A stretch of 64,000 nt of DNA from Cellvibrio sp. 79 (GCA_003056245.1 MVDH01000004.1:1-64000), one strand, 5' to 3'; numbered from the stretch's first letter, positions 18,404 to 28,249 are shown. Made by a program: numbers and translations. Notes: a model not told the origin generated them from the letters alone.

Positions 18404-20038
18404 ATGCTGAATTTAACACGCAGAAATATTTTCAAAGCTTGTTTGGCGGGCGCGGCGGCATCGCCGCTCGCATTGATGGGCGCCGCGTCTGCAGCGACTC
18501 CTGCCAGCAAATGCAATCAACCGCGCTTGCAATGGGGGCGCAGTATTGAAGGGCAACGTACAGCCGATTTGGGTAATGGAATGTACCTGAATCCGATTAT
18601 TGCCGGTGATCGCCCCGACCCAACTATTTTGAAAGATGGCGATGATTACTACATGACGTTCTCGTCATTTAATTCGTATCCCGGCATCGTCATCTGGCAT
18701 TCTCGCGATTTAATTAATTGGGTCCCACTCGGTCCAGCCCTCAAAAAAAATATCGGTACTGTCTGGGCACTGGATTTATGCAAACACGGTGATCGTTATT
18801 ACATCTATATTCCCGCGCTCACCGACGGCAAGCCCTGGGCAATATATGCAATCTGGGCAAACAATATTAACGGCCCCTGGAGCGATCCGATCGGTTTAAA
18901 AATAGACGGTTGCATCGATCCCGGCCACGCCGTGGGTGAAGACGGTAAACGCTATTTATTTGTGAATGGCATTCGCAAAATTCGTTTGACCGATGACGGC
19001 CTCGCGACCGATGGCAAACTTGAAAATGCTTACAGCCCCTGGCGTTATCCCGATGATTGGATTGTTGAAAACTTCGCCCCCGAAGGCCCGAAATTAATGC
19101 GGCGCGGCGATTGGTTTTATTTGGTAACCGCCGTGGGGGGTACCGCTGGTCCGGTGACTGGCCACATGGTTATCGCGGCACGGTCGCGTTCTATTCATGG
19201 GCCCTGGGAGCATTGTCCTCACAATCCATTAGTGCGCACGTTATCGGAAGCTGAACCCTGGTGGTCACGCGGTCACGCAACGTTAGTGGAAGGGCCAGCT
19301 GGTGACTGGTGGATGGTTTATCACGGTTACGAAAATGGTTTTCGTACGTTGGGGCGGCAAGCATTACTTGAACCCATTGAATGGACAGATGATGGATGGT
19401 TTCGCGCAAAAGGTGGCGACCTTTCCCAGCCGCTTCCGGCACCGGTGACGAAAAAAAATAAAACGAAACCTGCAAATTCCGGTGTTGCGCTTTCCGATGA
19501 TTTTTCCAGCAACAAATTTGGCAGCCAATGGTGTTTTCATAACCCCGGTCCCGCTGAAAACGCTCGCGTGAAATACCGCACCAAAATGCTGGAGTTGGCA
19601 GCCAGTGGCGATTCGCCAATCGACAGCTCACCCATTACCTGCGGCGCTGTAGATCAGGCGTATCAGGTAGAGGTCACCTTAAAATTAATTGAAGGTGCGG
19701 AAGCGGGTTTAATACTTTTCTATAACCACAAAGCGTTCGTGGGGCTCGGGTTCACGCCCGGCACCATCAAAACCTTTCAATACGCTGAAGAGCAAACCTG
19801 GGCGCGGCTGGGATTTAAATCCAACAATGTACGCGCGCGTTTGACCAATGACCGGCATGTTATTACTTACGAATATTCTGAAGATAACGGTCGCACCTGG
19901 CAGCTCCATCCAACGCGTATGGAGGTATCCGGTATTAATCATAATGTGTTTGGTGGTTTCCTGAGTTTAAAGATCGGAATCTATTGTGCCGGAAACGGCA
20001 AAGTGCAAATTTCCGATTTCAAATATCGCGCACTTTAA
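18404..20038 (+). CDS. Tat-exported GH43 glycoside hydrolase
   Basis: A 544-residue protein. The N-terminus TRRNIFKACLAG is a twin-arginine signal, cleaved near ASAATP. The five-blade GH43 domain (about 58-345) shows GDRPDPTILKDGDDYYM with catalytic base Asp72, SRDLINWVPLG, LDLCKHGDRYYIYIPA, and EGPKLMRRGDWFYL carrying the catalytic acid region. A C-terminal beta-sandwich (about 370-542, DDFSSNKFGSQWCFHNPG) is the module often joined to GH43 xylosidases/arabinofuranosidases. The ATG at 18404 has TCAGGA six bases upstream; the TTG two codons earlier is less likely. Last gene of the GH5-pirin-GH39-GH43 run. Confidence 0.88.
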   Translation: MLNLTRRNIFKACLAGAAASPLALMGAASAATPASKCNQPRLQWGRSIEGQRTADLGNGMYLNPIIAGDRPDPTILKDGDDYYMTFSSFNSYPGIVIWHSRDLINWVPLGPALKKNIGTVWALDLCKHGDRYYIYIPALTDGKPWAIYAIWANNINGPWSDPIGLKIDGCIDPGHAVGEDGKRYLFVNGIRKIRLTDDGLATDGKLENAYSPWRYPDDWIVENFAPEGPKLMRRGDWFYLVTAVGGTAGPVTGHMVIAARSRSIHGPWEHCPHNPLVRTLSEAEPWWSRGHATLVEGPAGDWWMVYHGYENGFRTLGRQALLEPIEWTDDGWFRAKGGDLSQPLPAPVTKKNKTKPANSGVALSDDFSSNKFGSQWCFHNPGPAENARVKYRTKMLELAASGDSPIDSSPITCGAVDQAYQVEVTLKLIEGAEAGLILFYNHKAFVGLGFTPGTIKTFQYAEEQTWARLGFKSNNVRARLTNDRHVITYEYSEDNGRTWQLHPTRMEVSGINHNVFGGFLSLKIGIYCAGNGKVQISDFKYRAL

Positions 20039-20329
20039 GTAAATATCCTGCATTTTATGTAGGTACAGGAAATCAGCATCAAGGATGATGCAGTTTCTCG
20101 TTATTATCACATCCTCTATTAACACGTCCCCTATTGTTACATCCCCAACCCCATCATTTAATTGCCGCTCGTAAATTGCTCCTTCTTTAATTAACCGTTT
20201 TACGATTGTTACTTTTCCTGTTATTCCCTTAACTGTTTTTTATTTTCATACGACTTTTGTCAGTTAATTTTTTTGCTGATTAATATTTTTCTGCTTTAAT
20301 TCCATTTTTTGGTTTACACTTCTACCTCG

Positions 20330-20345
20330 CGTGATGTTCATCACA
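20330..20345. promoter_or_regulatory. CRP-like binding site
   Basis: CGTGATGTTCATCACA has the GTGA-N6-TCAC core of the CRP/Vfr consensus with one outer mismatch. Catabolite control of a cellulose-use operon would be expected. Confidence 0.5.
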
Positions 20346-20457
20346 TTTTCACGTAAAACACGATTTGCATCACATTACATTTTTTATTTGTTTACGCCGT
20401 AAAAACGCGCGTGCCCTTCCCTCAAACACCTGCAACGCCTTTTTTTATTCAACTTAA

Positions 20458-20492
20458 ACAAAAAAAAATTCAATTTTTAGCAGATTGATAAA
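20458..20492 (+). promoter_or_regulatory. AT-rich motif shared with the GH5 promoter (copy 2)
   Basis: Same order of blocks as at 14373-14408: an A run, TTCAA, TTTTT, then GCA-N-ATTG-N-TAA. It lies about 330 bases upstream of the cbp2E start. It is a candidate operator for the paralogous AraC-type regulators. Confidence 0.45.
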
Positions 20493-20819
20493 ACTTTCAG
20501 CTAAAACGTTACTGATTACACTGACATTTTCCGCAATATCTACTGGCACGGCTTTTTGGCTTGCCAATCAGAAAGTCACAGAAAAAATTCTTAAGGCGGA
20601 CGCCGCACTTTTAAAGATCCGCCAGGCAACTGCCATAAATCATCGTATTTGAAAAATTTTTTAATAATAAAAATTACTCCGTGTAAAGAGTTAGCTGAAC
20701 CAGCAACGCCGGCAATGAAATTCTCCAACCAGCGTTCCCGCGTTAAGACCTGTTTTAAATAATAAAGATGTAACAGCCCCATGCCGGTGAAAATCGGCGC
20801 ATACCCTGAGGACTACACT

Positions 20820-21893
20820 ATGAGCAGCCTAAAAGCCTCTGCGACTACCCCGCGTATAGCGAGCGCATTTACCCGCGCACTCTATGCAACCGGGTTTTCC
20901 CTGGCAGTTTCAACGCTTTCCATCAACGCCTATGCCGGTTGTCAGTACATTGTTGATAACCAGTGGGGCAATGGATTCGCAGCCAAAATACGCATTACTA
21001 ACGATGGCAATACAGTGATCGATGGCTGGACGGTCAACTGGCAATACGCCGGTGACAACCGCATGACCAGCAATTACAACGCGGTTTTCAGCGGATCAAA
21101 TCCTTACAGCGCCAGCAATTTGAACTGGAATAAAACTATCCAGCCAAAACAGTTTGTGGAATTCGGTGTACAAGGCACCAAAGGTAGTGGCGCAGCGGAA
21201 ATTCCAGTGGTCACCGGTGCAGCTTGCGGAACTGCAATAACTTCATCATCTTCAAGCGTTGCCATTAGTTCCAGTTCTTCATCATCCAGTGCGCTGGTTT
21301 CCAGCAGCAAATCCAGCTCGTCAGTTCCCGCTTCATCCAGCAGCCGCTCAAGCTCATCAGTTGCAAATACTGCTGCATGGACATTGAGCACCACGGATTC
21401 TTACTTGAATTTCATCACCACTAAAAATACCCACAACGTAGAAGTGCACAACTTCACCGGGTTGAGTGGCGATATCAGCAGCGGCGGCGTAGCGACATTG
21501 ACGATTGACCTCAACAGTGTGAATACCGGTGTGGCGCTGCGCGATCAACGCATGAAAGATTTATTATTTGAAACGGCAACCTATCCAACCGCCACTATCA
21601 CACTCACTGTTCCTTCTACAGTTATCAGTTCGCTTGCAATCGGCCAGGACAAAGCTACTGACATTTCCGCAAGCCTTAATTTGCACGGTGCGACCGGCAC
21701 TATCGCCACCAAAGTCTCGGTTCAGAAACTTTCCAACTCGCGCATTATCGTGCAAACACTCGCACCGGTATTGGTGAAAGCAGAAACCTACAACCTGACG
21801 GCCGGTGTGGAAGCGCTGCGCGCAGCAGTGAATATTGCTTCCATCAGTGTCGCGGTTCCGGTGGATTTTGCGCTTGTCTTTGATGCCCGTTAA
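20820..21893 (+). CDS. cbp2E: CBM2-YceI redox-associated protein, Cbp2E-like
   Basis: A 357-residue exported protein. The signal peptide ends near NAYA (residue 39). A CBM2 cellulose-binding module (about 40-140) has CQYIVDNQWGNGF at the start and a paired C-terminal Cys in GAACG, with Trp residues for cellulose contact. A poly-Ser linker covers about 145-185 and a YceI-like lipid/quinone-binding beta-barrel about 190-357. This matches Cbp2E of Cellvibrio japonicus, reported to be important for cellulose use together with Cbp2D. TGAGGA before the ATG at 20820 fixes the start. cbp2D follows after 25 bases. Confidence 0.85.
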   Translation: MSSLKASATTPRIASAFTRALYATGFSLAVSTLSINAYAGCQYIVDNQWGNGFAAKIRITNDGNTVIDGWTVNWQYAGDNRMTSNYNAVFSGSNPYSASNLNWNKTIQPKQFVEFGVQGTKGSGAAEIPVVTGAACGTAITSSSSSVAISSSSSSSSALVSSSKSSSSVPASSSSRSSSSVANTAAWTLSTTDSYLNFITTKNTHNVEVHNFTGLSGDISSGGVATLTIDLNSVNTGVALRDQRMKDLLFETATYPTATITLTVPSTVISSLAIGQDKATDISASLNLHGATGTIATKVSVQKLSNSRIIVQTLAPVLVKAETYNLTAGVEALRAAVNIASISVAVPVDFALVFDAR

Positions 21894-21918
21894 TTGGCCG
21901 AGCTAGAGAGAACCTATC

Positions 21919-24900
21919 ATGAAAAAATTATTGAAATTATCTATGCTCTCCTCCAGTCTGGCGTTGGGCATCATGGCTACCAGTGCCGCAACTGCCCAGG
22001 GCACTTGCGGCGTGAGTTACACCACGGCAAATAGCTGGGGCAACGGTGCGCAAATTAAAGCCACCATCACCAACAATGCCGCTGCAAAAACATCCTGGGA
22101 ACTTTGCTGGAGCTATGCGGGCAGTGAAGCCATTCAGAATTTATGGGATGGTACCTTCACCCAAACCGGAAAAAATGTGTGCGTAAAAAGTGCGGGCTAT
22201 AACGCAAACCTGCCCGCAAATGGTTCGGCATCGTTTGGATTTATTGTGAATAATCCGGGCGCAGCACCTACTGCTTTTACATTGAATGGCAGCGCGTGCG
22301 GCGATGTAACCAGCAGCACACCCATAACGAGCAGCAGTGTTAGCAGCCGCTCGATATCATCAAGTTCAATTCCTTCCAGCAGCTCAATATCATCAAGCAG
22401 CTCCACCAACAATGGTGTTGCCGCACGCTGGTTATTGGATGCAACCGCCTCGACGTTTAATTTTGTCACCGTGAAGAAAAACACGGCGGGCACAGAAACA
22501 CCGGAAAACCTGACCTTCAGCCAATTACAAGGCACAGTGTCGGCAACCGGCCAGGCAACATTGACAATTCCATTAACCAGCATCAGTACCGGCGTTGCAT
22601 TGCGTGATACACGCATGCAGGATTTGTTATTTGAAACCAATCATTTGCCCAGTTTGCATTTCACTACGCAATTGGATCTTGCAGCGATTAATGCGCTCGC
22701 TACCGGTTCAACTTCCGTACAAACCGTTACCGGTAATTTGATTCTGCACGGTGTGGTGAAATCAATCGTGTTTGATGCATTGGTGATAAAGCACGCGAAT
22801 AATCGTGTGAGTTTCTCACCGCGCAAACCTATCGTCATTAATTCAACCGATTTCGATTTGAATTACGGTGTGGAAGCATTGCGTCTCGCCGTCGGAACTT
22901 TATCGACGATTGGTGAAAAAGTACCAGTGTATTTCAAATTATTTTTGAATGGCGATAATCCCGGCTATACACCCGCTATCACTTTAGTTACTGCACCATC
23001 TGCGCCGTTAAGCCTCAGCGGTACTGCGGTCACTTCCGGCGCAAATTTAAATTGGGCGGATGCCAGCGCGACTGAATCAGGATTCCTCGTTCGTCGCAAA
23101 GGTGCCGATGGTCGTTGGGCTACTGCCAGTAAATTAAATGCGAATAGCGTGAGCTATCTCGATGCGTTGGCAACATCCGGTAGCTATGACTATAAAGTGA
23201 TTAGCTTCACCGAAAGTATTCCGTCAGCAGCTACCGCACCGCTCACCGTTATTTTTAATAACGGCAGCACGTCTTCTTCACTGGGTAGCAGCATTGCATC
23301 AACAACCTCATCCAGTTCCAGTAAATCGTCGGTGAATTCCAGCAGCTCAAGCAGCACCGGTAGCATCATCGGTAATGCGGCGAATGGAAAAATATTGTGG
23401 GCACAACAATGCGCCGCGTGTCACGGTGTCGATGGCGAGAAAAATGCGAACGGCTCACCGGCATTGCAACCATTAAATCCGAATCGTTCCAGCTACAAAC
23501 ACAGCAACGATACGCAAGCGCGTGCATTGCGCGATTTCATCGCGCGCTGGATGCCACAAGGCAGTGAAGGAACGTGTACTGGCCAATGCGCCGCTGATTT
23601 GGAAGCGCATATTTTCAGTTGGCGTAAAGCCAGCGATGGAGTACCGGATAAACCGGTTGGCAATTTTGCATGTCCCTCTAACGGACCAAGCTATGGACAA
23701 AGAACATTACGCTTGCTGACCAAAATGGAATACCAACGTTCTGTACGCGACCTGGTGAATTACCAAACGGATTTAACCGCAAGTTTGCCCGACGATTTTA
23801 TTTCTGGCGCATTTGTGAATAACAATCCGTTGTCGATTGATAAAGCGCGTTACACCAGTTACCTGGCCAATGCGGAACGTATCGCTGCCGATGTAGCAAC
23901 ACGCTGGAATGCAGTGCTCGGTTGTACACCATCAAGCAGTTGCGCAAATACCTTGGTGAATACACTCGGCCCGCGCATTTTCCGCCGCCCGCTGGATACC
24001 ACAGAGCAAACCGCGTATTTAAATGTTGCTAATGGCACCAGCGGTAGCCGCACGGTGGCAGAAGGTATGCAGGTTGCGTTGTTCTCCATGTTGTCTTCAC
24101 CGCAATTTTTATATCGTTCAGAAGTGGGTGAGCTTTCCAGTAACGGTGTTTACAAACTCAACGGTTACGAAATGGCGAGCTACCTGAGTTACACCTTCAC
24201 CGGTTCTACGCCCAGCCAGGCACTGTTAACCGCCGCAGGTAACGGCTCATTAAATACCGTTGCCGGTATTCGCACGCAGGTGGCAACCTTACTCAGTTCA
24301 GCTAACACCAAATTATTATTAAGCGATTTGGTAAACCGCTGGTTGATGACGGAAAAAATCGAAACACTGAGCAAACCCGCTGTGAATAATTTTGCGACGC
24401 TTGCCGTGGATATGAAAAATGAACTCGGTAAAAACTTTGCCAACACCATGCTGGATTCCACGAGCACATTTGCATCCATCTACAACCCGAATTACACGTA
24501 CATCAATTCGCGTTTAGCAACGCACTACGGCTTACCGTTCAGCGGTACGCAAGATAGTGATGGATTTGCAAAAGTCACCACCAGTGAACGCGGCGGTATC
24601 CTGACCTCGGGCGCATTTATGTCGCGCTACGCGAGCACAACGGATTCCAACATGATTACCCGTGCAGTAGCGATTCGCAGAAAGTTAATGTGTCAGGATA
24701 TTCCTGAACCGCCATCCGGTGTAAGCCTGGATCGCGAAGCATTAGCCGCACGCGATAAAGCGTTCTATGAAAATCCGCACACCACACAACGCATGATTTT
24801 CGACCGCATCACTTCCGGCACCAGCTGCTCGAATTGCCACGGCGAAATTATCAATCCGTTGGGCGGCGGTTTGGAAAACTTTGACGTTGCCGGTCGTATT

Positions 24901-25314
24901 CGCTCCACGGATTTAAAAGGCAATGCCATTGTGTCAAGCGGCACCTTCTTCTCGCCCTATCCACAATTGCAATTCCTGAACGATCCGGATCGCGTGATTT
25001 ATTCACCGGAAATTCAATTCAATGGAGCCAAAGATCTTGCGCGCACCATGGTTGAACAACCGGTAGTGGCGCAGCAAGCGCAAACGTGTTTAGCCACGCA
25101 ATTTATCAGTTACAGTTCAGGAATTAATTCCATTTTCCTGATCGATTCAGACAGAGATGTTGGTTACAAACGCATTAGTAAAGATGAAGAAAATTCTTAT
25201 CGTTGCGATATCGCCGATCTCACCAATGTGTTATCGACCAAAGGCCCGCGTGCAATGCTGGAAGAAATTCCGGTATTGGAATCTGTGATGTATCGGAAAG
25301 AGTGGGCGCGCTAA
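21919..25314 (+). CDS. cbp2D: Multidomain CBM2-YceI-FN3-cytochrome c protein, Cbp2D-like
   Basis: A 1131-residue secreted redox protein. Order of parts: signal peptide (1-27); CBM2 (about 28-130); Ser linker; YceI domain (about 165-345); fibronectin III-like domain (about 350-445); Ser linker; cytochrome c domain with heme motif CAACH at 498-502; then DUF1587/1592/1588-type modules (LTKMEYQRSVRDLVNYQTD, GPRIFRRPLDTTEQTAYL, FSMLSSPQFLYRSEVGE, RGGILTSGAFMSRYASTTDS) with a second heme motif CSNCH at 970-974. It matches Cbp2D of Cellvibrio japonicus, proposed to feed electrons to oxidative cellulose cleavage. The DUF modules are better known from planctomycete cytochromes. Confidence 0.88.
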   Translation: MKKLLKLSMLSSSLALGIMATSAATAQGTCGVSYTTANSWGNGAQIKATITNNAAAKTSWELCWSYAGSEAIQNLWDGTFTQTGKNVCVKSAGYNANLPANGSASFGFIVNNPGAAPTAFTLNGSACGDVTSSTPITSSSVSSRSISSSSIPSSSSISSSSSTNNGVAARWLLDATASTFNFVTVKKNTAGTETPENLTFSQLQGTVSATGQATLTIPLTSISTGVALRDTRMQDLLFETNHLPSLHFTTQLDLAAINALATGSTSVQTVTGNLILHGVVKSIVFDALVIKHANNRVSFSPRKPIVINSTDFDLNYGVEALRLAVGTLSTIGEKVPVYFKLFLNGDNPGYTPAITLVTAPSAPLSLSGTAVTSGANLNWADASATESGFLVRRKGADGRWATASKLNANSVSYLDALATSGSYDYKVISFTESIPSAATAPLTVIFNNGSTSSSLGSSIASTTSSSSSKSSVNSSSSSSTGSIIGNAANGKILWAQQCAACHGVDGEKNANGSPALQPLNPNRSSYKHSNDTQARALRDFIARWMPQGSEGTCTGQCAADLEAHIFSWRKASDGVPDKPVGNFACPSNGPSYGQRTLRLLTKMEYQRSVRDLVNYQTDLTASLPDDFISGAFVNNNPLSIDKARYTSYLANAERIAADVATRWNAVLGCTPSSSCANTLVNTLGPRIFRRPLDTTEQTAYLNVANGTSGSRTVAEGMQVALFSMLSSPQFLYRSEVGELSSNGVYKLNGYEMASYLSYTFTGSTPSQALLTAAGNGSLNTVAGIRTQVATLLSSANTKLLLSDLVNRWLMTEKIETLSKPAVNNFATLAVDMKNELGKNFANTMLDSTSTFASIYNPNYTYINSRLATHYGLPFSGTQDSDGFAKVTTSERGGILTSGAFMSRYASTTDSNMITRAVAIRRKLMCQDIPEPPSGVSLDREALAARDKAFYENPHTTQRMIFDRITSGTSCSNCHGEIINPLGGGLENFDVAGRIRSTDLKGNAIVSSGTFFSPYPQLQFLNDPDRVIYSPEIQFNGAKDLARTMVEQPVVAQQAQTCLATQFISYSSGINSIFLIDSDRDVGYKRISKDEENSYRCDIADLTNVLSTKGPRAMLEEIPVLESVMYRKEWAR

Positions 25315-25371
25315 TGCGCCCTGCTCTTCCCCACATTTCACTCGCCGTAATAATGAATTGGAGTCAATAAA

Positions 25372-26577
25372 ATGAGATACAAAGACTGCTTCGATAAAGA
25401 GCGTAGAGATTTTCTGAATATAGTAAAACGCGCGGGCATTTCAGCGGGCGTGCTGAAAGCATCCAGCTTGATCGGCGGCGTTATGCTAGCCCGTGCTGCC
25501 GAAGCCCAGGGCGGCGTGCCCAATAAAAGTTGTTTGATATTTTCCGGCGGTGGTTGCCATCCGCAATACTGGTTTGCAAAGGACGGCGTTTTACCTGTGC
25601 AATCAGCGCCCTTGCAAAGCCATTACAGCAAAATCACCATGCTGAAAAATGCCACACTCGCGCCCGGCGCAGGCCATGGTGGTATGTTTGCGAAATTCGA
25701 TAACGCCAGCTGGGGTAGAGATAGTTTTGAAGTGAATATGGGGCGCACTATCGGCGCTAATTATCCGGTGAAATATTTGAATGTGGCGAACGTGCCTATT
25801 TCGAATCTCACCCGCGAAGGCCCGCGTGAAATTCCATCCATTTCAAGCCCGCAAACCGTTCTGGATATTTTGTTTAGCGGCGGCAGCTCACCCACTACCG
25901 GTGTGTCACCACGAAAATCTGCTGCTGACTTGCATTATGCGGCGGTAAACAGTTTGAAAAATAAATTAGGGCAACATGAAAAAATAAAACTGGATAACCA
26001 TTTCACCGCGATCCAGGAAATTGAAGCGGCAATTGGTACTGGTGGCACTGGTGGTGGCAGTAGCGGCACTTGCCCTAAACCGGCGAGCACCGCCGTTACC
26101 GGATTTGATGCGCTCGCAAAAATACATTCGGACCTTATTGTACTCGCGCTGAATTGTAATTTAACCGCGTCAGTTTCTATCGCATTTGGTGACGATACCC
26201 ACAACCATATTTTCGATAAATTGGGTGGGCGTATGTCGCACCAGTCGCATCACTTCAACCAAACCATGTTCAATGAAGATATTGCCTACATGCAGGGTCT
26301 CACCAAATACTTGCTTGATAAACTGGATACGGCGGGATTGCTCGGCTCGACCATAGTGACACAAGTGTCGGATATGGGCGATCCTGATCAGCACGGCAAT
26401 ACCGATGTGCCGATGATAGTGGCTGGTGGGGGAATAACCGGCGGGCGAGTGTTGGAAGTTGGCAAGGCATCGCAAGCCAGTTTGTATCAAACACTGGGTT
26501 TAAAGCTTCGTGCCGATCAAAGCCCAAGCGGTACTGCTTATCGAAATTGGGAAGTGCCTACTATCGCCGGGTTATAA
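25372..26577 (+). CDS. DUF1552 family exported protein
   Basis: A 401-residue protein with a Tat-like N-terminus (RRDFLNIVKRAG, hydrophobic stretch, ARAAEAQGG). The family signature is visible in GGRMSHQSHHF, DIAYMQGLTKYLLDKLD and VSDMGDPDQHGNTDVPMIVAG. DUF1552 proteins usually accompany DUF1587/1592/1588 cytochromes, which here are fused into Cbp2D directly upstream (57-base gap). A joint redox or substrate-processing role is inferred from this pairing; no activity has been established for the family that I know of. Confidence 0.85.
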   Translation: MRYKDCFDKERRDFLNIVKRAGISAGVLKASSLIGGVMLARAAEAQGGVPNKSCLIFSGGGCHPQYWFAKDGVLPVQSAPLQSHYSKITMLKNATLAPGAGHGGMFAKFDNASWGRDSFEVNMGRTIGANYPVKYLNVANVPISNLTREGPREIPSISSPQTVLDILFSGGSSPTTGVSPRKSAADLHYAAVNSLKNKLGQHEKIKLDNHFTAIQEIEAAIGTGGTGGGSSGTCPKPASTAVTGFDALAKIHSDLIVLALNCNLTASVSIAFGDDTHNHIFDKLGGRMSHQSHHFNQTMFNEDIAYMQGLTKYLLDKLDTAGLLGSTIVTQVSDMGDPDQHGNTDVPMIVAGGGITGGRVLEVGKASQASLYQTLGLKLRADQSPSGTAYRNWEVPTIAGL

Positions 26578-26616
26578 AATATAAACATTTAAGTTGGTTA
26601 TAAACTTAATTAAAAT

Positions 26617-26663
26617 AAAAACCTGCGCCCCATTAAATCGTTTTTAATGGGGCGCAGGTTTTC
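26617..26663. terminator. Strong intrinsic terminator after the cbp2 operon
   Basis: AACCTGCGCCCCATTAAA and TTTAATGGGGCGCAGGTT form a near-perfect stem of about 18 bp with a T-rich tail and an A-rich head. It separates the DUF1552 gene from the second AraC-type regulator. Confidence 0.9.
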
Positions 26664-26698
26664 TATTATGTATGCCGTTAATAATAATGGTTAATTGA

Positions 26699-27871
26699 AT
26701 GCAAGAATTTTATAAAAAGGCGTTATCAACCTGTTCAGTGTTGTTGCTCATCACCGGCTTGTTAGGGTATCTGTGTATTGATAACACGTTTCTTAAACTG
26801 TCCTTATTTCCAGATACCAAAAGTTCTTTTCAATGGCGCACAGAACAAAACACAGACGCCTCTGCCGGGGGGGTGTCGTATTTGACTATAAATGACCACA
26901 AATTCAGCCTGGATTTTAATATCAACCTGTCACACCGCGCAAAATATCCACATGCAGCAGTATCGATAGTGTTCGTTGATCAAACGGGAACGAAAACCGG
27001 CTTTGTTGATCTGTCTGCATACGACCAGGTGCTATTCAGCACCAAATGTTCTACCGAAAATATGCTCACATTTTCGCTGACAACTTTTGATGAAAAAGTG
27101 TCAATGGATGATGATCCACTCAGCCATCGCTCACCAACAACATTTTTTTCCTGCAATAAGGAATGGCAATCAATTGCAATAGACCTGACGCGGCTGGAAA
27201 CTCCGCAATGGTGGTTCGATATGTATAAGGTCGAATTATCCCAACAGGAATACAAACTCGATAAAGTATCAAAAATAGCCTTTGGCAACACGTTCCAAAG
27301 TCCCTTCGATATTGAAACCAATATTCAAATTACCGAACTCACATTAGTAGGACGTAATTGGTTTTACTTGTATTTATTCGCGACCTTAACAATATTAATC
27401 TGGGCCGGATTCGCCGTATGGATTTTCCGACAATATACCCTGGCTATTGTTCGTGAACTCAATGATAAAATCCAACGCGACCGCCCGCTTGTTGCCTATC
27501 AACAATTGACGGTTGAATCCCATCGGGATCGGGATAAAAGCGCGATATTGCATTTTATGGCAACACAATATGCTAATGCGGAGTTAACGCTGGAATTGAT
27601 GGAAGTGACTATCGGTGTAAGCCGAACGAAGATCAATGATATTCTCAAATCCGAATTGGGCTTTACCTTTACCGGCTATTTAAACAAATTGCGCTTAACG
27701 GAAGCTGCGCGCCTATTAGCGCAAGATCGAAACAGCAACATCGCTGAAATCGCCTATTCCGTTGGCTATAAAAATGTTTCTTATTTTAATAAGCTGTTTA
27801 AAGAAGAATATAATTGCACACCAAAAGCGTATAAATCTTTGTTTGATAAGGCGTCTGAGTCGAATGAGTAG
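26699..27871 (+). CDS. Membrane-anchored AraC-family regulator (paralogue 2)
   Basis: A 390-residue regulator with the same layout as the one at 13199: N-terminal membrane segment (about 8-27), exported sensor domain, second membrane segment (about 222-243) and C-terminal AraC domain. The DNA-binding domains are almost identical (SRTKINDILKSELGFTFTGY, AEIAYSVGYKNVSYFNKLFK), while the sensor halves differ more. The two may therefore read different ligands but bind the same operators. It follows the cbp2 operon after a strong terminator, so it is its own transcript. Confidence 0.85.
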   Translation: MQEFYKKALSTCSVLLLITGLLGYLCIDNTFLKLSLFPDTKSSFQWRTEQNTDASAGGVSYLTINDHKFSLDFNINLSHRAKYPHAAVSIVFVDQTGTKTGFVDLSAYDQVLFSTKCSTENMLTFSLTTFDEKVSMDDDPLSHRSPTTFFSCNKEWQSIAIDLTRLETPQWWFDMYKVELSQQEYKLDKVSKIAFGNTFQSPFDIETNIQITELTLVGRNWFYLYLFATLTILIWAGFAVWIFRQYTLAIVRELNDKIQRDRPLVAYQQLTVESHRDRDKSAILHFMATQYANAELTLELMEVTIGVSRTKINDILKSELGFTFTGYLNKLRLTEAARLLAQDRNSNIAEIAYSVGYKNVSYFNKLFKEEYNCTPKAYKSLFDKASESNE

Positions 27872-27895
27872 CACAAAAGACTGTGCTCGTTCTTT
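27870..27895. terminator. Terminator overlapping the regulator stop codon
   Basis: AGCACA (27870-27875) pairs with TGTGCT (27882-27887) around a six-base loop, followed by CG and a T-rich run. It begins inside the TAG stop codon. Confidence 0.65.
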
Positions 27896-27908
27896 TTAAC
27901 AGCGCCAT

Positions 27909-28223
27909 TCAAAAATCCAAGTCTACATTACCGCTCCAGGGTAACGCGGTAATGTAGGCCTCCAGATTAAAGTAGGCATAAAACGCTTGATGTTTCATTT
28001 TACTGCTGTGTTTTTTCGCGCGATAAAAACCGTAGACAAAACCTGAAACCACAAACAAGGCGAAGCACACCAGAAAAACAGTAAAATTTCTACTTGCCTC
28101 TTCTTCACTGTTGTAAAGGCGAATATCAAAAGTAACGGCCAGCTTACTAATTAACCAAAAAGTGATATGGCAAAACAAGCCGCCGATGGCAGCGCCTAAA
28201 ACCGGGAATAGTATTCGTTTCAT
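27909..28223 (-). CDS. Small membrane protein next to the Tse2/Tsi2-like pair
   Basis: A 104-residue protein with two predicted membrane helices (about 5-28 and 47-68), a basic segment after the second helix (RAKKHSSKMKH) and an acidic C-terminus (GNVDLDF). No family recognised. AAGGCG lies before the ATG. It begins 26 bases after the Tsi2-like gene on the same strand, so it may be the third gene of that operon. Confidence 0.55.
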   Translation of the reverse strand: MKRILFPVLGAAIGGLFCHITFWLISKLAVTFDIRLYNSEEEASRNFTVFLVCFALFVVSGFVYGFYRAKKHSSKMKHQAFYAYFNLEAYITALPWSGNVDLDF

Positions 28224-28249
28224 TCGGCGCCTTTTGGTATCCCGACCAG

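Larger units (their letters stand above)
20039..20819. promoter_or_regulatory. 780-base control region before the cbp2 genes
   Basis: No credible gene lies here; the short minus-strand ORF at 20591-20782 lacks any support. The region holds a CRP-like palindrome at 20330-20345 (GTGA-N6-TCAC) and the shared AT-rich motif at 20458-20492. Long A and T runs are abundant. Confidence 0.5.

Noticed and set aside
20591-20782. Small minus-strand ORF before the cbp2 genes
   Set aside because: No ribosome site, no recognisable sequence, and it lies in a promoter region.
21250-23380. Serine-codon repeats in the cbp2 genes as a possible satellite or CRISPR-like array
   Set aside because: They encode poly-Ser linkers between domains, a regular feature of Cellvibrio-type secreted proteins.
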